Assembly: GCA_018268315.1 (NCBI GenBank)
Contig: JAFDWU010000002.1
Location: 124,001-188,000 of the forward strand
Length of the DNA stretch: 64,000 nt
From: Armatimonadota bacterium
GTDB taxonomy: Bacteria; Armatimonadota; Fimbriimonadia; Fimbriimonadales; Fimbriimonadaceae
Reading direction: 5' to 3'
The notes below the pieces were generated by a model. That model was not told the DNA's origin. It ran no database searches and worked only from the letters and a program-made list of their open reading frames with translations. Shown here one piece after another: positions 17,869 to 27,131 of this stretch (position 1 is the first letter of the stretch; each line of letters opens with the position of its first letter). Both the position numbers and the translations under genes were made by a program.

Positions 17869-18849
17869 TTGAAGGTTGCCGTAATCGGCGCGGGGGTTTC
17901 TGGACTTGCCGCAGCAAGAACACTTCACCAAGGCGGCGCAGAGGTCGTTGTATTTGAAAAGTCCGGCAAGGTTGGCGGACGCGTTGCCACTCGTAAGGTC
18001 GGAGATTTTGTATTCGATACCGGCGCAAGCAGTATCGTTCCCCGCGGCCTAGCTCTGCAATCCGTGCTGCTTAATGAACTTCCTCAGGACGAACTGCACC
18101 TAATCCAGAAGCCAATCTATATCTTCGAAAACCACCATATCTCAGTAGGCGATCACGCTCGCAACTCGCAGCCGCGGTACACCTATATCAACGGCAACGC
18201 GACTCTTCCTAATTTACTCGTTGATGGCCTAGATATCCGGCTCAATACAAGCGTCGAGACCATCGAAAAGGCGGATGACGGCTTTGCCGTCCTTGATACG
18301 AAATTTGATCGCGTAGTCACCGCCACCCCCATCCCGCAAGCCGCCCCGCTACTTTGGGGAATTGGGGAAACAAGGCCGTTCGCCAACTCAAGCTTCCGCT
18401 CCTGCCTCAGCATTCTGCTTGGCTTCACCAAAGAATTTGAGCAGATGCCACCTTTCCATGCGCTTCTCGATCCGGAGGGCCGAAACCCGCTTGGCTGGCT
18501 TTCGATCGAAAGCGTGAAGAGTCCAAATCGAGCGCCGAACGGCTGCACGGCCATCGTCGCCCAACTCAACGCCCCGTTTAGCAAAACGCACTTTGAGGAC
18601 GCCGACGATAAGATCGTCGAATGGACCCTTGACTCGATGGCGAGAGTCATCGGCCCCGGCTGGGCGGAGCCGACCGTTAAAGAGGTTAAGCGCTGGAAGT
18701 ACAGTCAGCCTGAAGGTCTAGCCTCCTTTGAGTCGGTGAATAAGCCCGGCTCGAAGGTGGTTATCGCTGGCGATGGCCTGCTCGGCGGGCGCGTCGAGCA
18801 GGCCTACCAGTCGGGGCTGAGAGCCGCGCAGATCCTCCTCGTTGGCTGA
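17869..18849 (+). CDS. Renalase-like FAD-dependent amine oxidase
   Basis: The 326-residue flavoprotein begins at the nucleotide-binding fold, VAVIGAGVSGLAAA, followed by the FAD-ribose glutamate in VFEKSGKVGGRVATRK. The C-terminal flavin motif is VIAGDGLLGGRVEQAYQSG. This arrangement fits the renalase/NAD(P)-binding amine oxidase family, which includes enzymes that re-oxidise mis-reduced nicotinamide dinucleotides. I start at TTG 17869 with GGAG 8 nt upstream; a longer frame back to 17743 adds unconserved sequence and overlaps lgt. The stop TGA directly abuts the stop of the convergent esterase gene. Confidence 0.8.
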   Translation: MKVAVIGAGVSGLAAARTLHQGGAEVVVFEKSGKVGGRVATRKVGDFVFDTGASSIVPRGLALQSVLLNELPQDELHLIQKPIYIFENHHISVGDHARNSQPRYTYINGNATLPNLLVDGLDIRLNTSVETIEKADDGFAVLDTKFDRVVTATPIPQAAPLLWGIGETRPFANSSFRSCLSILLGFTKEFEQMPPFHALLDPEGRNPLGWLSIESVKSPNRAPNGCTAIVAQLNAPFSKTHFEDADDKIVEWTLDSMARVIGPGWAEPTVKEVKRWKYSQPEGLASFESVNKPGSKVVIAGDGLLGGRVEQAYQSGLRAAQILLVG

Positions 18850-20367
18850 TCAGCCAGAAACCCGGACGAATTCGAGTGAGCGATTTCGTTGCATACCTGG
18901 CATCTCCATGTACACCCCTTTGAAATCCCACTTACCGACGAGCTTGCCCCCATTCAGCCGAACTCCATGCGCGATCACGCCGCGCGGATGCATTCCATTC
19001 ATGAATCCGAACTCGATACCATCTGAAGTCATACGCATGAAAACGAGGTCTTGAACCAGCTTTTCGCCGTTTGGCATCGTTGTAATCATCTGACCTTGGC
19101 CGATTCCATTCACAGTCTTCAGCGTGACCGTGGTTTCCGCCTCTGACCCAGGTTCATCGGGCGCCTTAATCTCCTTCCAAACGCCGAGATATGGACGCAT
19201 CTGCTCTTCGGTGGGATGGGGAGAGGCCAGCAGCTGGGCAACGGACTCCTTGCCCTTCATCATTTGCTCCGCCTTGTCGATATCTTGTTCCAGCTTCGCC
19301 CGATCCTCAGGCTCTCCGTATCCTTCGGTCATCATCGCCAATGCGCGGCGGGCAGCTGGGCCATTCCCGGTGTAACTGAGTTCAAACATCGCCCTATCGA
19401 GAAGACTCTTGGGCGGCATCGGAAACGCGCCGTACTCCTTGGCAAGGTTCTCGTAGTAAGCAAAGACATCAGGGCCCGGCAACTGCTTCGTCTTTGCGGC
19501 AGAGTAATCGCCAAACACCATCTTCAGGCCATTGTAAGCGCCGTCGAAATACATCATTTCATGGTCTTCATCGGGCAGCTTGGCCCGAATCAGCTTCCAA
19601 TTCTTCGGCGCTTTGGCGGTGAAATTCGCCCAATCCTTGTCCGTCCAACCGAATCTCACTTCGAGAGACACCAGCCGCAAGTTTCCTCCAGCCGGGATCG
19701 AGTTTGCTAAGCGGCGTTCCGGCCAACGGTCCTGCAAATGCGCTGGAGCATCGAGCGACACGATGAAGGGGAAATCTTTGCGCCAATCTGCGGCGGCGTA
19801 GTGGCAAAGGAGGCCGCCATGAGAGTGGCCAATCAGCACACAAGGAGCGCCGCCCCTAAATCTCGCCGCAATTTCAGGCTTAAGCTCTTTCGCGAGAAAG
19901 GTTAGGAACTTCTCGGCGCGGGCATCGCCGTCCGAATTCTGATTCCCCATCAGCTTGGGGGTCATGTCGTTACGCCGCTCGGGGGTCTCAACGGCGACTA
20001 CGATGCACTCCGGTATATGCCCAACCGCTGCCAGTTTGCGCTGGGCGGTCACCGTCGCCTCGTAGTAATACTCGCCGTCCCCCAAGAAGATAATTGGATA
20101 CTTCCGAGTATTCGTATTGAAGGAAGCCGGGAGGTATACGTGAATCACACGATCCTGACCGAGCGCCTGCGAAAACATCTTGCCCGAATAGCTCGTGCCC
20201 CACGATTTCGGGAAATCATCTTGCTGCGGATGCAATGTCAGGCTGCCCGACTGAGCCTTTGCAACTGCCACCGGCGAAGCGGAAGCCCTACTACATCGCG
20301 CGGCAGTGACCACCATAGCTACCCCGGCTAAGACACAAAACAGACGAAATTGAAGACCCTTGATCAT
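18850..20367 (-). CDS. Exported esterase of the Esterase D/Fes family with C-terminal extension
   Basis: Of 505 residues, the first 30 or so form a signal peptide. The alpha/beta-hydrolase domain (about 70-290) has strand YPIIFLGDGEYYY and nucleophile Ser182 in GHSHGG; His in EDHEMMYFDG is a candidate catalytic base. About 200 residues follow that I do not recognise: a helical segment (300-390) and a beta-rich end (GVWKEIKAP onwards) resembling a lipocalin/DUF-type barrel. The family hydrolyses esters such as siderophore or carbohydrate esters. Substrate is unknown. A signal sequence places it in the periplasm. It is monocistronic. Confidence 0.75.
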   Translation of the reverse strand: MIKGLQFRLFCVLAGVAMVVTAARCSRASASPVAVAKAQSGSLTLHPQQDDFPKSWGTSYSGKMFSQALGQDRVIHVYLPASFNTNTRKYPIIFLGDGEYYYEATVTAQRKLAAVGHIPECIVVAVETPERRNDMTPKLMGNQNSDGDARAEKFLTFLAKELKPEIAARFRGGAPCVLIGHSHGGLLCHYAAADWRKDFPFIVSLDAPAHLQDRWPERRLANSIPAGGNLRLVSLEVRFGWTDKDWANFTAKAPKNWKLIRAKLPDEDHEMMYFDGAYNGLKMVFGDYSAAKTKQLPGPDVFAYYENLAKEYGAFPMPPKSLLDRAMFELSYTGNGPAARRALAMMTEGYGEPEDRAKLEQDIDKAEQMMKGKESVAQLLASPHPTEEQMRPYLGVWKEIKAPDEPGSEAETTVTLKTVNGIGQGQMITTMPNGEKLVQDLVFMRMTSDGIEFGFMNGMHPRGVIAHGVRLNGGKLVGKWDFKGVYMEMPGMQRNRSLEFVRVSG

Positions 20368-20489
20368 TGTTCTACGAAAACCCTCGTAGTTCCGACGCGC
20401 CGTTGTTGGCGCTAGGTTCTGTAATTTTCAAAAAATCTCATGTATTCGGAAAGCATCAGGCGTGCCGTATGTGATTTGCCAATCAGCGA

Positions 20490-20495
20490 TAGAAT
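20490..20495 (+). promoter_or_regulatory. -10 element TAGAAT before the unknown gene upstream of the dapB-like gene
   Basis: TAGAAT is 7 nt before ATG 20503 and no ribosome site intervenes. This favours 20503 over the earlier in-frame ATG 20440 as the start. Confidence 0.55.
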
Positions 20496-20502
20496 TGGCT
20501 TA

Positions 20503-21099
20503 ATGATTCTTGCGCCTCCGGAAATCTCGCATACGGCTAACTACCTTTGGACCGAAGGCGGCAAGCCCGCCGGTCGCATGTCGATCTTGCTAAAAGTTTC
20601 GCCAACCTCGGTAAGCCAAGAGCTCCTTATCACGGCGGGCAAGAATGAACTGCGCCAGTTCTCGATGCGAACTCGTAAGGGTGAGCTTGTGCGCGTGGTT
20701 GTCGATCAAAAACTGGGCGCGACTCACAAAGAGATCGTTGTAACCTTTGAAAACAAGGCCGCTCAGGTCGTCACGCTTGAAGGCGGTGGGCGGAAAGTCA
20801 CAAAAGTGGAATGCTCGGGGACGCCGGGCGATCCATCGAGCGTTTGGTTTCTTACAACCCGGCCGAAGCCGGGAACAACGGTGAGCTACTGGGATTTTTC
20901 GACAGCATCGAACACTTGGAGTATTGGGAAGTCATATTTTCAAGGGGTAGCCAAAGCGAAACTTTATGGCAAAGATGTTTCGGCTTTTCTTGTCGTGAAC
21001 AAGAAGGATGGGGTGAAGAGTGAAACCTACCTGGATAGCAACGGAATGCCCTTGCTCATTGTCCGAAACCAAACACGTATTGAGAGAGAAAAGACATGA
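20503..21099 (+). CDS. Unknown protein, 198 residues, coupled to the DapB-like gene
   Basis: The sequence starts MILAPPEISHTANYLW. It is beta-rich with no Cys pair, membrane span or clear signal peptide. Alternating hydrophobic strands and a Gly-rich turn (LEGGGRK) in the middle, plus a second half that reads like the first half of a barrel, suggest a LolA-like or lipocalin-like fold, but I cannot assign it. The stop overlaps the next start as ATGA, so it is co-translated with the DapB-like protein. If the frame starts at 20440 instead, 21 residues are added. Confidence 0.6.
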   Translation: MILAPPEISHTANYLWTEGGKPAGRMSILLKVSPTSVSQELLITAGKNELRQFSMRTRKGELVRVVVDQKLGATHKEIVVTFENKAAQVVTLEGGGRKVTKVECSGTPGDPSSVWFLTTRPKPGTTVSYWDFSTASNTWSIGKSYFQGVAKAKLYGKDVSAFLVVNKKDGVKSETYLDSNGMPLLIVRNQTRIEREKT

Positions 21100-21935
21100 T
21101 CACAGCAGTTCCTGATGTGCCTGTGCGCATCACCGTAGTCGGCGCAGCCGGAAAGTTTGGGCGAGAGATAATGCGGCGTCTGAAGCCGGTTGAAGGCGTC
21201 GAAATCGTCGCCGCTATCGACCTATTTGGAGCCGGAGAGCGGTGCCGAGACGTCATCAGCCACCGCGCGCCCGATCTCGTAATCGAGGACAAGACAGGCG
21301 CCAGCCTGGATCGCCTGCGCCCGGATGTCCTTGTCGATGTCTCAAACCATGGCGCGGCAGCCCAGCACGCCCTTTCCGCAATCAAGCGCGGAATTCCGTT
21401 CGTCATCGGCGCAAGCGGCCTCTCATCTGACGACTTACAGGAGATTGAATTCAAGTCTCGTGAAGCGAAGGTGCCTGGCATCTACTGCCCGGTGCTGTCC
21501 ATCGGCGCAGTGTTGATGATCCGCTTTTCGGAAATGACCGCGCGCTACTTGCCGCAGGTCGAAATCATTGAAATGCAAAGCACCCAGGAGAAAATGCCCA
21601 CCGGCCTTCTCTCGCAGCAGACGGCGGAGATGATCGCAAAGGGTCGGCGCGAAGGCAAGCATGCGGTGAACGATTCCGAGACTGCGGGCAAGTGCGAGCA
21701 GCATTGCGGCGTGAAGATTCACGCCGTCCGATTGCAGGGCCTTCACGCACATCAGCGTGTGCTGTTTAGCGGCCGCGGGGAAACCTTTGTGCTTCAGCAC
21801 GACTCACTGGACTACACGTCGTACCTGGATGGACTTCGGCTGGCGATCTTTAACGTGGCGAGCTTGGATAGCTTTGTCGTCGGACTGGAGAACCTCATGT
21901 TTGAAGAGGGTCGCCGAACGACGGTCGGCGTGTAG
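21096..21935 (+). CDS. DapB-like dihydrodipicolinate reductase lacking the catalytic motif
   Basis: The 279 residues align along their length with 4-hydroxy-tetrahydrodipicolinate reductase: Rossmann start VVGAAGKFGRE (15-25), GASG (105-108) at the nicotinamide loop, LSIGAVLMIRFSE, and the C-terminal IHAVRLQGLHAHQRVLF plus GETFVLQHDS. At the active site the family has E-L-H-H-x-x-K-x-D-x-P-S-G; here, at residues 159-171, the same spacing reads EMQSTQEKMPTGL. Both histidines, the lysine and the PSGT loop are gone. It therefore is unlikely to make tetrahydrodipicolinate and may bind NAD(P)H for another reaction. It follows an unknown gene in one unit. Confidence 0.75.
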   Translation: MITAVPDVPVRITVVGAAGKFGREIMRRLKPVEGVEIVAAIDLFGAGERCRDVISHRAPDLVIEDKTGASLDRLRPDVLVDVSNHGAAAQHALSAIKRGIPFVIGASGLSSDDLQEIEFKSREAKVPGIYCPVLSIGAVLMIRFSEMTARYLPQVEIIEMQSTQEKMPTGLLSQQTAEMIAKGRREGKHAVNDSETAGKCEQHCGVKIHAVRLQGLHAHQRVLFSGRGETFVLQHDSLDYTSYLDGLRLAIFNVASLDSFVVGLENLMFEEGRRTTVGV

Positions 21936-21965
21936 CCTCACAAAAACAAGTGCAAAAGTAGAAGC

Positions 21966-22943
21966 ATGATTACTGCACTGATTGCTCTGCTGTCTCAGGG
22001 ATTGAATGCCCCTCCAGAAGGAGCAGTATTAGTCAAAGGTGCTTCAGAACTCTTGATTCACCAACGGGGATCGGCGGTAAGGAAGCTTCCTATGAAGGGA
22101 ATTCGCGGCGCTTCTGCGACGGACCAATTTGTTTGGGCATGGAACCTAGAAATGCTCACCATATGCTCCGTCAAGTCGAAACGACAGTGGCAATTAGAGC
22201 AAAGGGGGATCACCGGATGCGCTTATATGGGGCGTGATTCCTTCGTCGTTCAGTTGAAATCCGATGACACCGACAGACCTTCCGTCTTCCTGTTAGAGTT
22301 ACCTCCAGGTAAAGAGCCCCTCACCTTATTGCCACTCTTCGATGAGGGAGGCATTAAGTTTCACAACAATTACGGATTCTTACCGGTGACAGCGTTTGCT
22401 GTTGATGTCACAAATCACCGATTCTTCGCGGGCGTCGGGCCAGACCTGTGGGGATCTGGCGAGCCAAATGAATGGTTCAGTGGGCCAAGTAGTGCGGTGG
22501 ATGTACCGCTCGCAGCAAGAGATCCCTGGTGGGACCTTGCTCGCATACTCCCCCTTGGCTTAATGCGGACCAGACAGTACGAAAACTGGGAGCCCAGTGA
22601 GGTGAAGGAACTTCACTCAAACCAAGCGACGGGGCAACTTGCTGGTTGGGTCGGCAGCGCTAACAGTGGTAGCTGGGAAACGGGATTTGTGATTGACTTT
22701 GTCCAACGTGAGCCGAAGAAACGCGAGATCATTGGAAGGGCTATGCGTTGGTCGCCCACGGGTAAATACCTTGCTGTCGACGAAACTCGACGCGGTATGC
22801 CAGGTAGCCATATCGTGAAACTTCTTGACGGCAAGACCTTGAGAAAAGTTATGGGTTATGAAGGCAGTCTAATCGGATGGATTCCTTCTCGCGACATACC
22901 CCAGCTGGAATCAATAATCAATCACTGGGATTTTCCATTCTGA
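21966..22943 (+). CDS. Unknown, possibly exported beta-rich protein
   Basis: I do not recognise this 325-residue protein. It starts with a short hydrophobic stretch (MITALIALLSQG) that could be a weak signal peptide. Repeated Trp/Gly strands (WSPTGKYLAVDE, LVGWIPS-like) suggest a beta-propeller, and the segment near 255-275 resembles a WD40-like or TolB blade. Codon use is visibly AT-richer than in the neighbours (many TTA, GTA, AGA and ACA codons), a possible sign of recent acquisition or low expression. It lies 30 nt after the dapB-like gene and 61 nt before uvrB. Confidence 0.6.
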   Translation: MITALIALLSQGLNAPPEGAVLVKGASELLIHQRGSAVRKLPMKGIRGASATDQFVWAWNLEMLTICSVKSKRQWQLEQRGITGCAYMGRDSFVVQLKSDDTDRPSVFLLELPPGKEPLTLLPLFDEGGIKFHNNYGFLPVTAFAVDVTNHRFFAGVGPDLWGSGEPNEWFSGPSSAVDVPLAARDPWWDLARILPLGLMRTRQYENWEPSEVKELHSNQATGQLAGWVGSANSGSWETGFVIDFVQREPKKREIIGRAMRWSPTGKYLAVDETRRGMPGSHIVKLLDGKTLRKVMGYEGSLIGWIPSRDIPQLESIINHWDFPF

Positions 22944-22989
22944 ACTAGCCTGTGCGTGGACTGATGACAGCATCGTCGACCACATGGCG

Positions 22990-22995
22990 TAGAAT
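22990..22995 (+). promoter_or_regulatory. -10 element TAGAAT before uvrB
   Basis: TAGAAT is followed by 9 nt and then ATG 23005. The spacer (AGTAGACAC) has no Shine-Dalgarno match. A transcript starting 7 nt after the hexamer would have a 2-3 nt leader. Confidence 0.55.
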
Positions 22996-23004
22996 AGTAG
23001 ACAC

Positions 23005-25110
23005 ATGATTGCGCAGTACAACACGCCCTTCAAACTGAGCCAGGACTTCCAACCGAAGGGCGACCAGGCCAAGGCAATCCAGCAGCTTTGCGAAGGGGTT
23101 GAGGAGGGCATGCGCTTTCAAACTTTGCTCGGCGCGACCGGCACCGGCAAAACCTACACGATGGCCAGCACCATCCAGCAGCTTCAGCGCCCCGCGCTGG
23201 TGATGGCCCACAACAAAACCCTTGCCGCCCAGCTTTGCCAGGAATTCCGCGCGTTCTTCCCCGAGAACTCGGTGCAGTACTTCATCAGCTATTACGACTA
23301 CTACCAGCCGGAGGCTTACATTCCCGGCACCGACCTCTACATCGAAAAGGACTCCAGCGTCAACGACGAAATCGAGCGGCTGCGCCACGCCGCCACCCAC
23401 GCGCTACTAGAGCGGCGGGACGTGGTGGTGGTCGCCTCCGTCTCCTGCATCTACGGCTTGGGTTCGCCCAGCGAGTACGCGGAAGCGGTGGTCACGTTTG
23501 TAAAGGGCGAGCCGTTCAATTTGGATGAGGCCCTTCAGAAGCTGGTCCAGATGCAGTTCTCGCGTAACGAATTCACCCTGGAGCGAGGCACGTTCCGCGT
23601 TCGCGGCGACACCCTTGAGGTCCGCCCGAAGGACGAGGAAATTGTCACCCGCATCGAGTTCTTCGGCGACACGGTCGACCGCATTCGCCTCATCGACCCT
23701 CTGCTCGGCGACGTGCTGGATGAACCCGCCCGCGTCTCTGTCTTCCCCGCCACCCACTACGTCACCCCGTGGTCGCGGCTAGATGAGGTCATAGTCGAAA
23801 TCGAGAAGGAAGCTGATGAGCAAGTGGCGTTCTTCAACTCCCAGAACCGTTTGCTGGAGGCTCAGCGGCTGCGCCAGCGCGTGACATTCGACATCGAAAT
23901 GATGCGCGAGGTCGGCTACTGCTCCGGTATCGAAAATTACTCGCGCTACTTCGACGGCCGCGAGCCCGGCACCCCGCCCTACACCCTGCTCGACTTCCTT
24001 CCCTCCGACGCGGTGGTGTTCATCGACGAAAGCCACCAAACCCTGCCGCAGATTCGCGCGATGTATAACGGCGACCGCCAGCGCAAATCGGTGCTGGTGG
24101 ATTACGGCTTCCGCTTGCCAAGCGCGCTGGACAACCGGCCGCTGAAGTTTGACGAGTTCCTACAGCGAGTCCCTCAGGTGATCTACGTGAGCGCGACCCC
24201 CGGCCCATTCGAGCGGGAAACCGAAGGGCAGACGGTAGAGCAGATCATCCGCCCGACCTACCTCATTGATCCCGAGGTCATCATTCGCCCTACCAAGGGC
24301 CAGATCGACGACCTGATCAACGAGATAAGAATTCGGGCCGAGAAGAAGCAGCGATCGCTCGTCACCACGCTTACAAAGAAGATGGCGGAGGACCTAACCA
24401 CCTATCTTCAGGAAATCAATATCAAGGTCCAGTACATCCACTCGAATGTCCACTCGCTGGATCGCCCCGAGATACTGCGCGACCTACGCCTTGGCGTTTA
24501 CGATTGCATCGTCGGTGTGAACCTGCTGCGAGAAGGCTTGGACCTTCCCGAAGTCACCCTTGTCGCCATCCTGGATGCTGATAAGGAGGGCTTTCTGCGC
24601 TCGGAAACTTCGCTGGTGCAGACCATCGGCCGCGCGGCTCGAAACGTTGATGGTGTCGTCCTCATGTACGCGGATGTGATCACCGGCTCTATGGAGCGGG
24701 CAATCGAGGAAACGAACCGCCGCCGCGCCATCCAGGTTGCTTACAACGAGGAGCATGGCGTTTCGCCGACCACTGTCATCAAGGAAGTGCGGGAAACCGT
24801 GCGCAGCTACGACGCGGTAGCCGAGGTTGCCGCGCAGTACAACGAGTCGGTGAAAGATGGGCTGGACAAGAACCTTCCCATTCGCATCGAGGACATTCCG
24901 ATGCTGATCTCCGCCCTTGAGAAGGACATGAAGGACCTTGCCAAGGCGATGGAGTTCGAGAAAGCCGCTGAGATTCGCGACGAAATCCAAAATCTGCGCC
25001 AGCTCCTAGGGACATCCGACGGACGAATTGGCATGGAGAAGCGCAAGCTCAGACGTCCGGCGACCCCAGATAAGCCAACGCCCGCGAAGCCCTACCGATC
25101 GCGGCACTAG
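23005..25110 (+). CDS. uvrB: Excinuclease ABC subunit B
   Basis: The 701-residue UvrB is the damage-verification helicase-like subunit of nucleotide excision repair. It shows Walker A GATGTGKT, the beta-hairpin region YDYYQPEAYIPGTD, motif II DESHQTLPQ, motif VI QTIGRAARN and the C-terminal UVR motif (DLAKAMEFEKAAEIRDEI) that contacts UvrC. Length and all motifs are complete. It has its own promoter-like element. It ends in CTAG shared with the stop of the convergent gene. uvrA and uvrC are not in the window. Confidence 0.97.
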   Translation: MIAQYNTPFKLSQDFQPKGDQAKAIQQLCEGVEEGMRFQTLLGATGTGKTYTMASTIQQLQRPALVMAHNKTLAAQLCQEFRAFFPENSVQYFISYYDYYQPEAYIPGTDLYIEKDSSVNDEIERLRHAATHALLERRDVVVVASVSCIYGLGSPSEYAEAVVTFVKGEPFNLDEALQKLVQMQFSRNEFTLERGTFRVRGDTLEVRPKDEEIVTRIEFFGDTVDRIRLIDPLLGDVLDEPARVSVFPATHYVTPWSRLDEVIVEIEKEADEQVAFFNSQNRLLEAQRLRQRVTFDIEMMREVGYCSGIENYSRYFDGREPGTPPYTLLDFLPSDAVVFIDESHQTLPQIRAMYNGDRQRKSVLVDYGFRLPSALDNRPLKFDEFLQRVPQVIYVSATPGPFERETEGQTVEQIIRPTYLIDPEVIIRPTKGQIDDLINEIRIRAEKKQRSLVTTLTKKMAEDLTTYLQEINIKVQYIHSNVHSLDRPEILRDLRLGVYDCIVGVNLLREGLDLPEVTLVAILDADKEGFLRSETSLVQTIGRAARNVDGVVLMYADVITGSMERAIEETNRRRAIQVAYNEEHGVSPTTVIKEVRETVRSYDAVAEVAAQYNESVKDGLDKNLPIRIEDIPMLISALEKDMKDLAKAMEFEKAAEIRDEIQNLRQLLGTSDGRIGMEKRKLRRPATPDKPTPAKPYRSRH

Positions 25111-25841
25111 CCGCCCTTAGCTTCAATTGCGCGTGAGCCTGCCGGGGCAACGAAATCGAAATTCCAGTTTGCCGGAGCCGAGACGAAAGTGTAAATTGTG
25201 GTGGTCCAATTCGTTACTCGCTGGCTATTCCCCAGCGGCACCGAGTCGTAGTAGTCGATGCTGGAAAGCTCGTGGGTCTGTGGATCGAGATAGTAGGTGA
25301 TCGTTCGGTGGGGCGTGTTGGGGTCGTCTTGATACACCACATCGTTGGGTTCCTCGATCGGGTCGACGCCAGTGATGCACGGGGTGAACCGCGCGGCCGA
25401 GGAATTGCAGATGTCGCGGAGGAGCCTGGCGGGAAATCCGGCGTCACCCTTAGATTGACTGACAACCGATTGCAGAACGCTATCCACCAGGTTTGCGGGC
25501 GGCCCTTGGCCGAAATCGCCATATCTTGCCGCCGTGTACTCATTTCGCGCTATGTCCAGGTTGTAAAGGGTTCTTCCGTCCGCAATAAGGCGGTATTGCT
25601 CGACATCGTCCTTAAAGTGAGTGAGCTTGATGCGAACCGTCTGGGAAGTCGCCATGTTGGTGGCATCCCAATAAAGATCAATGGTTTCGGAATGGGTTTC
25701 CATTCCTAGGGTCGTGTTCCCCTGCAATCGCATGAAGATCGCAGGATGCGAGCGCAGAGATTCCAGCGCGTGCTGCAGGCGCGGCGACTGCTGGCCAAAC
25801 AGCAACCCAGGCAACCCCATCAATGCGAATAGCAACTTCAT
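25107..25841 (-). CDS. Exported protein of unknown function, LolA-like
   Basis: The 244-residue protein has a classical signal peptide (MKLLFALMGLPGLLFGQ). The mature part begins with a helix and continues as antiparallel strands with recurring YR/YW aromatic pairs. The order of strands and the segment DGRTLYNLDIARNEYTAARY resemble the LolA/LolB-like lipoprotein-carrier fold seen in many exported proteins (DUF2092-like). No catalytic residues are apparent. I start at ATG 25841; an earlier TTG at 25862 would add seven residues. Its stop shares CTAG with uvrB. Confidence 0.65.
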   Translation of the reverse strand: MKLLFALMGLPGLLFGQQSPRLQHALESLRSHPAIFMRLQGNTTLGMETHSETIDLYWDATNMATSQTVRIKLTHFKDDVEQYRLIADGRTLYNLDIARNEYTAARYGDFGQGPPANLVDSVLQSVVSQSKGDAGFPARLLRDICNSSAARFTPCITGVDPIEEPNDVVYQDDPNTPHRTITYYLDPQTHELSSIDYYDSVPLGNSQRVTNWTTTIYTFVSAPANWNFDFVAPAGSRAIEAKGG

Positions 25842-25932
25842 CCAAATGCTTCGACGCGCCAAGGCGTTCTTTCGTTCCTGCGCGGCCTTCCGCGCGCGCG
25901 GTACCCTTTGGGCTAGTTTCAGGAGTAATTAA

Positions 25933-27117
25933 TTGGCAATGGAAGAAGTTTTTATCGTTAGCGGCATGCGAACCCCTATCGGCTCTTTTCAGGGGGCGCT
26001 CGCCTCGTTTACCGCGCCGCAATTGGGCTCGATCGCAATCAAAGCGGCCCTGGAGAAGGCAGGCGTAAAGCCAGGCGATGTGGATGAAGTGCTGTTCGGC
26101 CAGGTGTTGCAGGCAGGCGTGGGCCAGGCTCCCGCGCGCCAGGCGGCTCTCGGCGCGGGTCTTCCCACCTCGGTTCCCTGCACTACCGTAAACAAGGTGT
26201 GCGGCAGCGGCATGAAGACGGTCATGATGGCCGCTCAGGCGATCAAGGCAGGCGACGCCAACATCGTTGTAGCCGGCGGCATGGAATCGATGAGTAACGC
26301 GCCCTACGCGCTTGATAAGGCGCGCAACGGCTACCGAATGGGCCACGGGCAGATCACCGACCTGATGATCCACGATGGCCTCTGGGATCCTTACAAGAAC
26401 GTTCACATGGGAACCTGCGGCGACGCTACCGCTGCTGAGTTCAAGTTCGCTCGCGAGGCGCTTGACGAGTTTTCCGCTGAGAGCTATCGCCGCGCGCTTG
26501 ACGCCCAGGCAAACTGCCGCCTCTCGGAAGAGATCGTGCCGGTGATGGTGCCTCAGCGCAAGGGCGATCCGATTGAGGTGAATAAGGATGAGGAGCCGGG
26601 CCGTGGCGATCCTGGCAAGCTCGCCAACCTGCGAGCAGCCTTTGCGAAGGACGGCGTGACAACCGCCGGTAACGCCAGCTCCATCAACGATGGCGCAGGC
26701 GCGCTCGTAATCGCAAGCAAAGCCGCAGTCGACAAGCACGGCCTGAAGCCGATTGGAAAGGTTGTTGGCTATGCCCAGCACGCCCAAGAGCCAGAGTGGT
26801 TCACCACCGCTCCCGCGTTCGCTATCGACAAGCTGCTGAAGAAGCACGGTTTGACCGCTGCCGACATCGACCTTTACGAAGTCAATGAGGCGTTCGCCGT
26901 TGTTGCGATGGTGGTCGCCCAGAAGGCTGGCATTCCGCACGAGAAGCTGAACGTGAACGGCGGCGCAGTGGCGATTGGCCACCCGATCGGCATGACGGGC
27001 GCGCGCCTGGTGATGACCGCTCTCCATGAGCTGCGACGAAGAGGCGGCAAGTATGCCATTGCCACTCCGTGCATCGGCGGCGGCGAAGCCACTGCCGTTT
27101 TGGTGGAGGCGCTATAA
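25933..27117 (+). CDS. Acetyl-CoA acetyltransferase (thiolase)
   Basis: The 394-residue thiolase has the acyl-enzyme Cys90 in VNKVCGSGMKT, His350 in GHPIGMTGAR and Cys380 in TPCIGGGEATA. It condenses two acetyl-CoA to acetoacetyl-CoA, or reverses this in fatty-acid or ketone use. AGGAGT at 25920-25925 fits TTG 25933 (as used here) or ATG 25939, which differ by two residues. It probably shares a transcript with the small gene after it. Biosynthetic and degradative thiolases cannot be separated from sequence alone. Confidence 0.92.
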   Translation: MAMEEVFIVSGMRTPIGSFQGALASFTAPQLGSIAIKAALEKAGVKPGDVDEVLFGQVLQAGVGQAPARQAALGAGLPTSVPCTTVNKVCGSGMKTVMMAAQAIKAGDANIVVAGGMESMSNAPYALDKARNGYRMGHGQITDLMIHDGLWDPYKNVHMGTCGDATAAEFKFAREALDEFSAESYRRALDAQANCRLSEEIVPVMVPQRKGDPIEVNKDEEPGRGDPGKLANLRAAFAKDGVTTAGNASSINDGAGALVIASKAAVDKHGLKPIGKVVGYAQHAQEPEWFTTAPAFAIDKLLKKHGLTAADIDLYEVNEAFAVVAMVVAQKAGIPHEKLNVNGGAVAIGHPIGMTGARLVMTALHELRRRGGKYAIATPCIGGGEATAVLVEAL

Positions 27118-27131
27118 CCCTCGCGGTATTT

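Noticed and set aside
25678-27027. 449-residue minus-strand frame under the thiolase gene
   Set aside because: Antisense of a clear thiolase. No ribosome site or family match is recognisable.
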